From the NCBI GenBank assembly GCA_936924635.1, contig CAKZHP010000056.1, positions 1 through 40,753 on the forward strand: a stretch of DNA of 40,753 bases, written 5' to 3'. Shown here in pieces: positions 23,610 to 31,844 of this stretch. The notes below the pieces were generated by a model, which was not told the DNA's origin, did no database searches, and saw nothing but the letters and a program-made list of their open reading frames with translations. Positions within the stretch are counted from its first letter, which is position 1. Each line of letters begins with the position of its first letter. The translations under genes were made by a program, and so were the position numbers. The DNA comes from an uncultured Propionibacteriaceae bacterium. Lineage in GTDB: Bacteria; Actinomycetota; Actinomycetes; Propionibacteriales; Propionibacteriaceae.

Positions 23610-24626
23610 ATGGCCGCGACCGACCCGTCGCTCGACCCCACGTCCAGCGTGCGGGCCGCGCCGGCCCGGCCCCCGGCCGACCTGAGCACGCTCACGCGCG
23701 ACCGACTCACCGAGACCGCTGACCGCCTGGCTGCTCGCTTGTCGCTGGGTGATCTGCCGCGCTGGTTCTGGGGTGAAGGTGTCGCCCTTCAGGGCCTGCT
23801 CGCCCATGCCGCCGCGCTGGGCCGCCCCGTCCCGGGGCTGGTGCACGACTACCTCGCCCAGTTCGACGGCGGCATCGCCGTGGGCCACGTGAACAACCTG
23901 CTGCCGGGAGCCGCCGCGCTGGCGGCCGGTCGAGACGACCTCGTGGCGCCCTACCTGAGCTGGGCGACGACCGCCCCCCGCGACGCCGCAGGCGCGATAG
24001 AGCACTGGCCCGGGAGCGTCTGGGCCGACACCAGCTACATGGCGGGCACATTCATGATCGCCACCGGTGACGTGACCCTGGCCGAGCGGCAGTGGCTCGC
24101 CCACGGGGCGCTGCTGCAGCACCCTCGGTCGGGACTGATCGCCCACGGCACCTGGGCGGGCAAGACCATCTGGAGCTTCTGGGCGCGGGCCAACGCGTGG
24201 CACGCGCTGGCCGGGGTCGCGCTGCTGGAGGCCGGGGTCGACCGGCCCGAGGTCGTCGATCGCCTGGTCACGCTGCTGGACGCCTTGTGCCAGGTGCAGT
24301 TGCCCGGCGGCCTGTGGGAGGTGCTCGTCGACGGCCACCCCGAGACCCGCGGGATCGTGGAGACCTCCGGTTCTGCAGGCATCGCTGCCGCGCTGCTCGC
24401 GGCGACGCGGCTCGGGCTGGGCGATACGTACGCGGCTGCAGGCCTACGCACGATCGCGGCGCTGGAGCCATACGTCGCCGCCGACGGCACCCTCGAGCTG
24501 GTCAGTGCGGGGACGGTGCTGCAGCTCCTGCCGTTCGGCTACTCCGTGATCCGCGCCGACGCCATGCAGCTGTGGGGCCAGGGGCTGGGCCTGCTCGCGT
24601 ACGCCGAAGCCCTCCGTGCCGCCTGA
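23610..24626 (+). CDS. GH88/GH105-type unsaturated uronyl hydrolase
   Basis: A 338-residue (alpha/alpha)6-barrel enzyme resembling unsaturated rhamnogalacturonyl or glucuronyl hydrolases. These remove the 4,5-unsaturated uronic acid left at the non-reducing end by polysaccharide lyases. Recognisable motifs are V-W-A-D140-T-S-Y-M-A-G (the Asp corresponds to the catalytic Asp of YteR-like enzymes), S-F-W-A-R-A-N-A-W (189-197) and E-T-S-G-S-A-G-I. It has no signal peptide, so it acts in the cytoplasm on imported oligosaccharides. It lies 319 bp after the 873-residue gene and has its own -10 box. Length is slightly below the usual 360-380. The exact substrate is unknown. Confidence 0.85.
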   Translation: MAATDPSLDPTSSVRAAPARPPADLSTLTRDRLTETADRLAARLSLGDLPRWFWGEGVALQGLLAHAAALGRPVPGLVHDYLAQFDGGIAVGHVNNLLPGAAALAAGRDDLVAPYLSWATTAPRDAAGAIEHWPGSVWADTSYMAGTFMIATGDVTLAERQWLAHGALLQHPRSGLIAHGTWAGKTIWSFWARANAWHALAGVALLEAGVDRPEVVDRLVTLLDALCQVQLPGGLWEVLVDGHPETRGIVETSGSAGIAAALLAATRLGLGDTYAAAGLRTIAALEPYVAADGTLELVSAGTVLQLLPFGYSVIRADAMQLWGQGLGLLAYAEALRAA

Positions 24627-24737
24627 TGCCCGCAGCCGCCCGCGGCGGGCCGCCGGCACCGCGCCTGCACTACCTCGGCCACCCCGATGGGGTCGCCGTG
24701 CTCACGTGAACCACCTGCGCGGAGCCGTCGCGCCGAT

Positions 24738-24798
24738 CGCCACGACATCGTGGCGTCCTTGCCAGCGGATGTGACGGGCGGCACGGTTTTGCGATAAT
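24738..24798 (+). promoter_or_regulatory. Promoter with upstream palindrome for the lipoprotein gene
   Basis: TGTGAC (24770-24775) and GATAAT (24793-24798) are separated by 17 nt, a good sigma-70-like promoter. CGCCACGA-ca-TCGTGGCG (24738-24755), an 8-2-8 inverted repeat, lies 14 nt upstream of the -35. It could be an activator or repressor site, or the terminator of the preceding gene. Confidence 0.5.
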
Positions 24799-24851
24799 GC
24801 GGGGGAACGCGTCCCACATCGCGGAGGGCGCCGTCACTCGAGAGGTCCCTC

Positions 24852-25355
24852 ATGTCTTTGAGCAAGGCGTCTGCCATCGCCTCGGTCAGCGTTGCCGTCG
24901 CTGCTGCCCTGAGCCTGTCCGCCTGCGGCGCAAGCTCGACGACGAGCGGGTCCGCACCCAGCGCGCCCATGAGCAGCAGCGTCCCCAGCGCATCGTCGAA
25001 GGCCTCGACCGCTTCTACCTCCGCCTCAGCCGCACCCTCGGCCTCCGCTGCGACAGGGGCCAGCACCGGATCGATCGAGGTCCCGGCCTCGCTCGGCCTG
25101 CCGGTGACCAGCCTGCCGCTGGCCGCCGGGGTGACCGCCACCCCCGCGGACAACCCGGCCGCCTGGATGCTCAAGGCCAACGGCAAGTCCGGCAAGGAGA
25201 TCGCCGACCTGCAGCTCGCCGCGATGACGGCCGCCGGCTACGCCATGACCGGCTCTCGCTACGCCAACGGCGGCTTCGACTACAAGGGGAACGGGGTCAA
25301 GGGCTCGGCGATCCCCACGACCAGCACCCTGGTCCTGGGCGTCTCGAAGGCCTGA
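24852..25355 (+). CDS. Putative lipoprotein of unknown function
   Basis: A 167-residue secreted lipoprotein. The signal peptide ends with the lipobox L-S-A-C (Cys about residue 25). A Ser/Ala/Thr-rich linker (about 26-72) follows, typical of surface-tethered proteins. The compact C-terminal part (about 75-167) contains W-M-L-K-A-N-G-K-S-G-K-E-I-A-D-L and G-G-F-D-Y-K-G-N-G. I recognise no named domain. It has its own predicted promoter and a weak GAGAGG ribosome site. It converges on rmlA with a large hairpin between. The function is unknown. Confidence 0.75.
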   Translation: MSLSKASAIASVSVAVAAALSLSACGASSTTSGSAPSAPMSSSVPSASSKASTASTSASAAPSASAATGASTGSIEVPASLGLPVTSLPLAAGVTATPADNPAAWMLKANGKSGKEIADLQLAAMTAAGYAMTGSRYANGGFDYKGNGVKGSAIPTTSTLVLGVSKA

Positions 25356-25363
25356 CCGGGGCG

Positions 25364-25432
25364 CCCGCACGCACAACGCGGCAACTTGGTTCCGATGTCG
25401 GAACAAGACTGCCGCGTTGTGGGTGGTGCGGG
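25364..25432. terminator. Large three-tier hairpin between convergent genes
   Basis: Three nested stems: 25364-25370 with 25426-25432 (7 bp), 25372-25383 with 25410-25421 (12 bp, perfect), and 25389-25395 with 25398-25404 (7 bp, 2-nt loop). It begins 8 nt after the lipoprotein stop and ends 8 nt before the rmlA stop, so it is most likely a bidirectional terminator. No T-tract follows. Confidence 0.65.
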
Positions 25433-25440
25433 TCTGGGGC

Positions 25441-26310
25441 TCAGCCCTCCTGCTTGACCAGGTCCTGCAGGTACGTGCCGTAGCCGGACTTGCCCAGCGT
25501 GGAGGCGTGCTTGAGCAGCTGCTCGGTGTCGATGAACCCGTTGCGCCACGCGATCTCCTCCGGGGAGCCGACGAGCAGGCCGGTGCGCTTCTGGATGGTG
25601 CGCACGAACTCGCCCGCCTCGGCCAGCGAGTCGAAGGTGCCGGTATCGAGCCATGCCGTGCCGCGCGGCAGGAGCGAGACCTTGAGGTTGCCCTGCTCCA
25701 GGTAGATGCGGTTGAGGTCGGTGATCTCGTACTCACCCCGCGCCGACGGCTGCAGGTCGGCTGCGTAGTCGCAGACGAACTCGTCGTAGAAGTACAGGCC
25801 CGGCACCGCCCAGTGCGACTTCGGCTCGGCCGGCTTCTCCTCGATCGACAGCGCGGTGCCCGACTCGTCGACCTCCACGACGCCGTACGCCTTCGGGTCG
25901 GCGACCCAGTAGCCGAAGACCGAGGCGCCCTCGACGTCCTGCAACGCGGTGAGCTGATGGCCGAGGCCGGCACCGTAGAACAGGTTGTCGCCAAGCACCA
26001 GCGCCGACTTGTCGCCGCCGACGTGGCTCTTGCCGAGCACGAAGGCCTGGGCGAGGCCGTTGGGCTCCTGCTGGATGGTGTATGTGATCGACAGGCCCCA
26101 CTGCGAGCCGTCGCCGAGGAGGCGCTGGAAGGCCGGGGAGTCGTGCGGGGTGGAGATGACCAGCACCTCGCGGATGCCAGCGAGCATCAGCGTCGAGAGC
26201 GGGTAGTAGATCATCGGCTTGTCGTAGACGGGCAGCATCTGCTTGCTCGACCCGATCGTCAGGGGGTGCAGACGCGTGCCTGCGCCTCCCGCCAGGATGA
26301 TCCCCTTCAC
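25441..26310 (-). CDS. rmlA: Glucose-1-phosphate thymidylyltransferase
   Basis: A 289-residue enzyme that joins dTTP and glucose-1-phosphate to give dTDP-glucose, the first step toward dTDP-rhamnose and other deoxysugars for cell-wall or exopolysaccharide use. The nucleotide-binding signature G-G-A-G-T-R-L-H-P-L-T is at residues 8-18, followed by K-Q-M-L-P-V-Y-D-K-P-M-I. Also present are L-V-L-G-D-N-L-F-Y-G, E-E-K-P (I-E-E-K-P-A-E-P-K-S) and W-L-D-T-G-T. Length is normal. The GTG start (26308-26310) has AAGGAGG about 6 nt upstream. The gene is divergent from rmlB with about 64 bp between start codons, which must hold both promoters. rmlC and rmlD are not in the window. Confidence 0.95.
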   Translation of the reverse strand: MKGIILAGGAGTRLHPLTIGSSKQMLPVYDKPMIYYPLSTLMLAGIREVLVISTPHDSPAFQRLLGDGSQWGLSITYTIQQEPNGLAQAFVLGKSHVGGDKSALVLGDNLFYGAGLGHQLTALQDVEGASVFGYWVADPKAYGVVEVDESGTALSIEEKPAEPKSHWAVPGLYFYDEFVCDYAADLQPSARGEYEITDLNRIYLEQGNLKVSLLPRGTAWLDTGTFDSLAEAGEFVRTIQKRTGLLVGSPEEIAWRNGFIDTEQLLKHASTLGKSGYGTYLQDLVKQEG

Positions 26311-26360
26311 GCCAGCCTCCTTGTCATCGCCGGAGACAGGCGCCCCCGGCGGCTCCCCGG

Positions 26361-26366
26361 TAGCAT
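26361..26366 (+). promoter_or_regulatory. -10 element of rmlB
   Basis: TAGCAT lies 8 nt before ATG 26375, indicating a leaderless or nearly leaderless transcript. Confidence 0.5.
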
Positions 26367-26374
26367 ACGGGCCC

Positions 26375-27373
26375 ATGCAGAGACTCCTCGTGACCGGCGG
26401 TGCTGGGTTCATCGGCTCGAACTTCGTGCGCTGGGTCGTCGCGAACACCGATGCGTCGGTGGTCGTGCTCGACAAGCTGACGTACGCGGGCAACGAGGAC
26501 TCGCTCGCCGATCTGCCGACCGATCGCGTACGGCTCGTGAAGGGCGACATCTGCGACGCCGAGCTGGTCGACGGCCTGGTGGCCGAGGCTGACGCCGTCG
26601 TGCACTTCGCGGCGGAGTCCCACAACGACAACTCGCTCAACGACCCGTGGCCGTTCGTGGAGACGAACGTCATCGGCACGTACACGCTGCTGCAGGCGGT
26701 GCGGAAGCACGACACCCGGTTCCACCACATCTCGACCGACGAGGTGTACGGCGACCTGGAGCTCGACGACCCCGAGCGCTTCAGCGAGTCGACCCCGTAC
26801 AACCCGTCCTCGCCGTACTCCTCCACCAAGGCCGGTTCCGACCTGCTGGTGCGGGCGTGGGTGCGCTCGTTCGGTGTGAAGGCGACGCTGTCGAACTGCT
26901 CGAACAACTACGGGCCCTACCAGCACATCGAGAAGTTCATCCCGCGCCAGATCACGAACGTGCTGTCGGGCCTGCGGCCGAAGCTGTACGGCACCGGCGA
27001 GAACGTGCGCGACTGGATCCATGTCGACGACCACAACGCCGCCGTGTGGCTGATCCTGGAGAAGGGGCAGATCGGCGAGACGTACCTCATCGGCGCCGAC
27101 GGGGAGAAGAACAACAAGGACGTGATCGAGGAGATCCTCTCTATCCTCGGCCAGCCGAACGACGCGTACGACCTCGTCACCGACCGCCCCGGCCACGACC
27201 TGCGCTACGCGATCGACTCCTCGAAGCTGCGTTCGGAGCTCGGCTGGGAGCCGAGGTACCGCAACTTCTCCGAGGGCCTGAGGGCCACGATCGACTGGTA
27301 CAAGGACAACGAGTCCTGGTGGCGCGGCGCCAAGGACGCCACCGAGGCGAAGTACGCCAAGCAGGGCCAGTGA
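26375..27373 (+). CDS. rmlB: dTDP-glucose 4,6-dehydratase
   Basis: A 332-residue enzyme converting dTDP-glucose to dTDP-4-keto-6-deoxyglucose with bound NAD. The Rossmann motif T-G-G-A-G-F-I-G-S-N-F is at residues 7-17. H-F-A-A-E-S-H-N-D-N-S is typical of RmlB; most members have V-D where this has N-D. The catalytic D-E motif follows I-S-T-D-E-V-Y-G, and Y-S-S-T-K supplies the Tyr-Lys pair. N-N-Y-G-P-Y-Q and G-x-N-V-R-D-W are further signatures. It is divergent from rmlA, acts on its product and is followed by a clear hairpin terminator. Confidence 0.95.
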   Translation: MQRLLVTGGAGFIGSNFVRWVVANTDASVVVLDKLTYAGNEDSLADLPTDRVRLVKGDICDAELVDGLVAEADAVVHFAAESHNDNSLNDPWPFVETNVIGTYTLLQAVRKHDTRFHHISTDEVYGDLELDDPERFSESTPYNPSSPYSSTKAGSDLLVRAWVRSFGVKATLSNCSNNYGPYQHIEKFIPRQITNVLSGLRPKLYGTGENVRDWIHVDDHNAAVWLILEKGQIGETYLIGADGEKNNKDVIEEILSILGQPNDAYDLVTDRPGHDLRYAIDSSKLRSELGWEPRYRNFSEGLRATIDWYKDNESWWRGAKDATEAKYAKQGQ

Positions 27374-27392
27374 CAAACCGTCGGTTGAGCAA

Positions 27393-27419
27393 GAATCCTC
27401 TGAGGAACGAAGAGGATTC
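27393..27419 (+). terminator. rmlB terminator hairpin
   Basis: GAATCCTCT (27393-27401) and AGAGGATTC (27411-27419) form a perfect 9-bp stem with a 9-nt loop, 20 nt after the rmlB stop. No T-tract follows. Confidence 0.65.
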
Positions 27420-27481
27420 GCGTCGAAACCTCCGCCTGTGACGAGAGGCGTCGCTGCGGATCTTCCTCAAGGGCTGGAGAC

Positions 27482-28009
27482 ATGACGGAGCCGATCGACA
27501 CCCACGCGAACGGGGCCGACCCGGTTTTGTCCGGCTTGCCTGTCACATGGGACCGTCAAGGACTGGTCCGCGCGGGTTTCACGGGCTTCGTCCCGCTCAC
27601 CACACTGACGACCGCAGAAACCCCTGCCGGTCCAGGTGTGTACGTCATCGTGCGCACGTCGACCGATGCCCCCGGGCTTCTGGCGGAGCGCCCGGTGACC
27701 ACTGCGAAGCAGTCGCCGGCCTACCCGCTGGCAGTCCTCACGAGCCTGTGGGTGGATGGCGCCGAAGTCATCTACATCGGCAAGGCGACGAGCCTGCGCA
27801 CGCGGCTGTCGCAGTACAGGCGCGCCGGTGTCGGGGGCACCAACCACAACGGAGGGCGTTCGATCTGGCAGCTGACCGAGTCGGCGACCCTGCTCGTGGC
27901 GTGGCGCGAGCTCTCGGCAGACGACGTGCCGCGCGTCGTCGAGTCCCAGCTCATCGCCGCCTTCACCGCTCACCACGGCGCCCGGCCGTTCGCGAACCGG
28001 ACCTGCTGA
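27482..28009 (+). CDS. GIY-YIG nuclease-like protein
   Basis: A 175-residue protein with a GIY-YIG-type fold. P-G-V-Y-V-I (51-56) and V-I-Y-I-G-K-A (96-102) form the paired signature strands; R106 and R108 (S-L-R-T-R-L-S-Q-Y) fit the conserved arginine, and E154 fits the metal-binding Glu. A 40-residue insertion separates the two signature strands, longer than in most members. The C-terminus P-F-A-N-R-T-C may supply the conserved Asn. It stands alone between a terminator and a convergent gene. Related proteins are annotated as hypothetical nucleases. Role unknown. Confidence 0.75.
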   Translation: MTEPIDTHANGADPVLSGLPVTWDRQGLVRAGFTGFVPLTTLTTAETPAGPGVYVIVRTSTDAPGLLAERPVTTAKQSPAYPLAVLTSLWVDGAEVIYIGKATSLRTRLSQYRRAGVGGTNHNGGRSIWQLTESATLLVAWRELSADDVPRVVESQLIAAFTAHHGARPFANRTC

Positions 28010-28058
28010 CCAGGCGTCCGCGCCCCGATCGAACCGGTCACCCAGCGCTCGGCGACTC

Positions 28059-28778
28059 CTAGACGGGCCGTAGCCTCGCTCGTACGGTCCGCGCGGCCGC
28101 GTACGCAGGCTCGCGGATCGCGACGACCGCGGGGGACTGGCTGGCGCCGGGCAGCTGGTGGGTGACCGGGTCGTAGCGGGTGATCTCGTCGCCGTCTGAG
28201 AACGTCACGCTCAGTCGGCCGACCCGATGCCACGGGCCGCCGACGCGAGACCACGACAGCTCCCACGACCCGGGGAGGTCGCCATCGACGTCCCCAGGCG
28301 AGACCATCAGCACCAGCGAGCCCCCAGCAGTGCGGTACGGGAAGAGCGTCGACATCTCTCCGTGCCGACGACGGGTGCGCGGGTGCAGCACGTGACGGCC
28401 CACGATGCCCGTGCCGCTCCCGGCGAGCAGTACGTCCGCGGGCCCGTGGTCGAGCAACCGGATCGCGAGGCCCTCGACATCGGGGGCCCAGCTCGGCAGC
28501 CCTCCACCCCGTGACCAGCGCACCTGCACGTCGTGATCGCCTGGCTGGTCAAGCAGCGGCACACCGCTGCCCCCGCTGCCGCCCTCCGGGTCCACGTGGA
28601 GGGTGCCGCGCCCGGCGCGACCGTCGGGGTGCAGCGGTTTCGTACGACGCACGTGCGCAGCCACCAGCGCTGCAGCCCCGAGCACGGCGCCGGCGGCACC
28701 AGCCCCGACCATGCCGGGCAGACGAAGAAGGATTCCCACAGGGCCAGTCCACCACGCGGCCACCACCGGGGTGAGCAC
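28059..28778 (-). CDS. Conserved protein of unknown function with N-terminal membrane segment
   Basis: About 239 residues from GTG 28776-28778; the longer frame back to 28928 is Arg-rich and antisense to the permease start, so it is less likely. Residues about 10-45 are hydrophobic (V-G-I-L-L-R-L-P-G-M-V-G then A-G-A-A-G-A-V-L-G-A-A-A-L-V-A). The soluble part contains W-S-R-G-G-G-L-P-S-W-A-P-D-V-E-G-L-A-I-R and T-L-F-P-Y-R-T. This pattern vaguely recalls the catalase-like fold, but no haem ligand is obvious. GGGGAGG lies very close to the start, so GTG 28766 is an alternative. Divergent from the APC permease. Confidence 0.6.
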   Translation of the reverse strand: MLTPVVAAWWTGPVGILLRLPGMVGAGAAGAVLGAAALVAAHVRRTKPLHPDGRAGRGTLHVDPEGGSGGSGVPLLDQPGDHDVQVRWSRGGGLPSWAPDVEGLAIRLLDHGPADVLLAGSGTGIVGRHVLHPRTRRRHGEMSTLFPYRTAGGSLVLMVSPGDVDGDLPGSWELSWSRVGGPWHRVGRLSVTFSDGDEITRYDPVTHQLPGASQSPAVVAIREPAYAAARTVRARLRPV

Positions 28779-28838
28779 GCCTCCCCTGCGGGGTGAAGAC
28801 GCACGACCCAGGCGATCCCGTCGTGTGGAGTGGCGCGC

Positions 28839-30189
28839 ATGAGCAGCGCCATCGAGTCCCCCGGCCCAGCCGCCGACGCCCCGGCGGCTGCGCGCTGAGG
28901 TGGGCACCTTCGCCCTGTTCCTGTTCATCCTGGGCGACGTGCTCGGCGCCGGCGTGTACGTGCTGGCCGGCCGCGTCGCCGAGACCGCCAGCGGCGCGGT
29001 GTGGGTGCCGATGGTCGTCGCCCCGTGCTGGCGATGCTGACCGCCGGGTCGTACGCGGAGCTCGCGACCCGCTTCCCCCGCGCTGGGAGGCTCCTCCTAC
29101 TACGCCCACCGCGCGTTCGGGCCCTTCGTCGGGTTCCTCAACGGCTTCTGCATGCTGCTCGCCGGCGTGGTGTCGGTCGGCGCGCTGGCGCTGGGCTTCG
29201 CCGGCGACTACCTCGCGGTGTTCCTCGACGTGCCGGTGCCGCTGGCCGCGACGGTGTTCCTCGTCCTGCTGAACATGCGCGGCATCAAGGAGTCGATGGG
29301 CGCCAACAGCGCCGCCACGATAATCGAGGTGAGCGGGTTGCTGCTCGTGATCGTGCTCGGTGTGGTGGTGGCCGCGCGCGGGCAGGCCGACCTCAGCCGG
29401 CTGACCCACCTCGGCACCCCCACCGACGGCCCCGTCATGGCCGTTCTGAGCGGGGCGGTGCTGGCGTTCTACTCGTACGTGGGATCCGGGAGCTCCGTCA
29501 ACGTCGCCGAGGAGGCGCGCGACCCGCGCCGCTCCTACCCGCGGGCCCTGTGCGGCGCGCTGCTGGTCGCCGGTCTCGTGTACGCAGGTGTCGGCGCGGC
29601 AGCCAGCGCGGTGGTGCCGACCGCGGAGCTCGCCGCCTCGTCGGGCCCGCTGCTGGAGGTGGTGCGGATCGCCGGCGGGGTGCCGCTGTGGCTGTTCGGC
29701 GTCATCGCCCTGATGGCCGTGGCCAACGGCGCCCTGCTGACGGGGATCATGTCGTCGCGACTGGCGTACGGGATGGCCCGCGACGGGCTGCTGCCCCCGG
29801 TGCTGGGCAGGGTGCTGCCCAACCGCCGTACGCCCTGGGTCGCCATCATCGTCACCACCGGCCTGTCCCTGGTGCTGGCGCTCGTCGGCAGCATCGACCT
29901 GCTCGCCTCGACGCTGGTGCTGCTGCTGCTTGTGGTCTTCAGCACCGTGAACGTCGCCGTGCTCGTGCTGCGCAAGGACCCGCGAGGCCGAGCCGATCAC
30001 TTCCGCGTGCCGACGGTGCTGCCGGTGCTCGGCCTGGTGTCGTGCCTGCTGCTGTTCACCCAGGTCGAGGCCTCGACCTGGGTGCTGGGGCTGCCGCTGC
30101 TCGCCGTGGGCGGGCTGCTCGCCTGGTTCGCCTCGCGCTCCGCCCGGGCCACGGCGGCGACCACGGGAGTTCCCGATGCCGACGCATGA
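28839..30189 (+). pseudogene. APC-superfamily amino acid permease with three frameshifts near its 5' end
   Basis: The conceptual protein (about 449 residues if repaired) is a twelve-helix amino acid permease. It starts M-S-S-A-I-E-S-P-G-P at ATG 28839. The frame changes near 28881 (one extra base), continues as F-I-L-G-D-V-L-G-A-G-V-Y-V-L-A-G, changes near 29023 (one base missing), reads L-T-A-G-S-Y-A-E-L-A-T-R-F-P-R-A, and changes again near 29085 (one extra base) into S-S-Y-Y-A-H-R-A-F-G. From there it is open to the stop at 30187-30189. All three sites lie in runs of C or G. Either the gene is dead or the sequence has assembly errors. The longest intact piece starts at ATG 29152. The transported amino acid is unknown. 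Confidence 0.8.
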
Positions 30190-30218
30190 GGCCTCGCTGC
30201 CCGGCAGCGCGACGGCGG

Positions 30219-30224
30219 TAGGGT
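30219..30224 (+). promoter_or_regulatory. -10 element of the TspO-like gene
   Basis: TAGGGT lies 8 nt before ATG 30233 and helps to choose that ATG over the in-frame ATG at 30176, which lies inside the permease gene. Confidence 0.5.
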
Positions 30225-30232
30225 CCGGCTCC

Positions 30233-31009
30233 ATGGCCCCGACTCGCTCCGACCTCGTCCGCTCCCTAGCCGTCCTGGTCGCGTTCCTGGCCTCCGCGCC
30301 GCTGGTGCTCGTTGGCTCGGGAGCACTCGGTGGCACCCCCACCTCGGAGACCTCCGGCGGCTGGCTCTCGGCCACGGCGACACCGCTGGCACCAGCAGGC
30401 CCGGCGTTCGGGATCTGGAGCGTCATCTACCTCGGTCTCACCGCGCTCGTCGTGTGGCAGCTGCTCCCCCGGCAGCGGTCGGCCGCCCGGCACCGCGCGA
30501 TCGGCTGGTGGCTGGTGCCAGCCCTGCTCGGCAACGGCCTGTGGCTCATGGTCACCCAGTGGGGCCAGCTCGCGCTGAGCGTGGTGGTCATCCTCGGCCT
30601 GCTGGCCTGCCTCGTCGTCATCGCGGCCCGACTCGGCACGCACCCTCCCCTCTCTCGCGTCGACGCGCTCGTCACCGACGGCACGCTCGGCCTCTACCTG
30701 GGCTGGGTGGCCGTGGCGGCGGTCGCCAACATCACGGGCTGGCTGGCCTCCCTGGACGTGAACCCGCATCCCGTCGCCCCGTACGCGATCGCGCTGCTCG
30801 TCGTCGTCGCGGTGATCGGTGTACTGATGGCGTACGGGACCCGCGGCCGCCTCGCCCCCGCCCTGGCGGTGGCGCGGGGCCTGGCGTGGATCGCGGTGGG
30901 CCGGCTCACGAGCGAGCCACACTCCGTGACGACCGGGGTCGCCGCTGCCGTCGCGGCCGTCGTGGTGCTGGGCAGTCCGATCGTCATCAAGGTGCGAACG
31001 CGCTCCTAG
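30233..31009 (+). CDS. TspO/MBR-like tryptophan-rich membrane protein
   Basis: A 258-residue integral membrane protein with about seven predicted helices. The segment P-A-F-G-I-W-S-V-I-Y-L-G-L-T-A-L-V-V-W-Q and later W-W-L-V-P-A-L-L-G-N-G-L-W and G-W-V-A-V-A-A-V-A-N-I-T resemble the actinobacterial tryptophan-rich sensory proteins related to TspO, though longer than classical five-helix TspO. These bind porphyrins or other hydrophobic ligands in characterised relatives. The start was chosen from the -10 box 8 nt upstream. The gene is followed by a small hairpin at 31052-31070. Function here is unproven. Confidence 0.7.
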   Translation: MAPTRSDLVRSLAVLVAFLASAPLVLVGSGALGGTPTSETSGGWLSATATPLAPAGPAFGIWSVIYLGLTALVVWQLLPRQRSAARHRAIGWWLVPALLGNGLWLMVTQWGQLALSVVVILGLLACLVVIAARLGTHPPLSRVDALVTDGTLGLYLGWVAVAAVANITGWLASLDVNPHPVAPYAIALLVVVAVIGVLMAYGTRGRLAPALAVARGLAWIAVGRLTSEPHSVTTGVAAAVAAVVVLGSPIVIKVRTRS

Positions 31010-31051
31010 GCGAAGGCGACGAGGCACCCCGACTGCGGTTGCGCTCACTCT

Positions 31052-31070
31052 GGCGAGACCGCCCCTCGCC
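31052..31070 (+). terminator. Possible terminator after the TspO-like gene
   Basis: GGCGAG (31052-31057) pairs with CTCGCC (31065-31070) around a 7-nt loop. It is short and lacks a T-tract. Confidence 0.3.
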
Positions 31071-31087
31071 ACAGCGACGACCTCTCG

Positions 31088-31093
31088 TACAGT
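31088..31093 (+). promoter_or_regulatory. -10 element of the PIG-L gene
   Basis: TACAGT lies 6 nt before GTG 31100, indicating a leaderless transcript. Confidence 0.6.
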
Positions 31094-31099
31094 CGACCC

Positions 31100-31819
31100 G
31101 TGCCTCCTGAGCCCAAGCCTGACACCGAGATCGAGCGCATCCTCGTCGTCGCCGCCCACCCCGACGACGCCGACTTCGGCGCGGCGGGCACCATCGCGTC
31201 CTGGACCGACGCCGGCATCGCGGTGACCCTGCTGTGCTGCACCCACGGCGAGCAGGGCGCGCGCCCCGACGCCGATATCCAGGCGATCCCTGCGCTCCGC
31301 GAGCAGGAGCAGCGGGCGGCGAGCGCCGAGCTGGGGGTGAGCGACGTCCGGTTCCTCGACGGGTTCCGCGACGGCTGGCTGACGCCGGGCTTCGAGCTGC
31401 AGCGGGCGATCGTGGAGGTGATCCGCGACGTACGGCCGCAGCGCATCCTCTGCCAGAGCCCGGAGCGCAACTACGAGCGCATCCGCAGCAGCCACCCCGA
31501 CCACCTGGCGGCGGGTGATGCCACGATCCGGGCCGCGTACCCCGCCTCGGAGAACCCGTTCGCCTGGCCCGAGATGAACCTGCCGTTCTGGCACGTCGGC
31601 GAGCTCTGGCTGATGGCCCACCCGACGGCGCACCACGTCATCGACGTCACGGGCCAGTTCGACCGCAAGGTCGCCGCGCTCAAGCAGCACGCCTCCCAGA
31701 CCGCGCACAACACCGAGCTCGAGGCCATGCTGCGCGGGTGGGGGGAGGCCGTCGGCCGTACGCACTCGTTGCCCGACGGCCACCTGGGCGAGGTCTTCGG
31801 GATCGTGCCGATCAACTGA
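31100..31819 (+). CDS. PIG-L family zinc-dependent deacetylase
   Basis: A 239-residue PIG-L/LmbE-fold enzyme that removes acyl groups from N-acetylglucosamine-type substrates. The signature A-A-H20-P-D-D23 supplies the first metal ligands and the general base, and S-H132-P-D-H135 supplies the third ligand region. The length and motif order match the MshB/Mca/BshB relatives. A role in mycothiol metabolism is possible in an actinobacterium, but neither gene context nor sequence proves it. The GTG start follows TACAGT by 6 nt. The next gene begins 25 nt downstream with its own -10 box. Confidence 0.88.
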   Translation: MPPEPKPDTEIERILVVAAHPDDADFGAAGTIASWTDAGIAVTLLCCTHGEQGARPDADIQAIPALREQEQRAASAELGVSDVRFLDGFRDGWLTPGFELQRAIVEVIRDVRPQRILCQSPERNYERIRSSHPDHLAAGDATIRAAYPASENPFAWPEMNLPFWHVGELWLMAHPTAHHVIDVTGQFDRKVAALKQHASQTAHNTELEAMLRGWGEAVGRTHSLPDGHLGEVFGIVPIN

Positions 31820-31832
31820 TCGGCACTGCCGG

Positions 31833-31838
31833 TAGCGT
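31833..31838 (+). promoter_or_regulatory. -10 element of the SRPBCC gene
   Basis: TAGCGT lies 6 nt before ATG 31845, the same leaderless spacing as the neighbouring gene. Confidence 0.55.
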
Positions 31839-31844
31839 TCGCGC

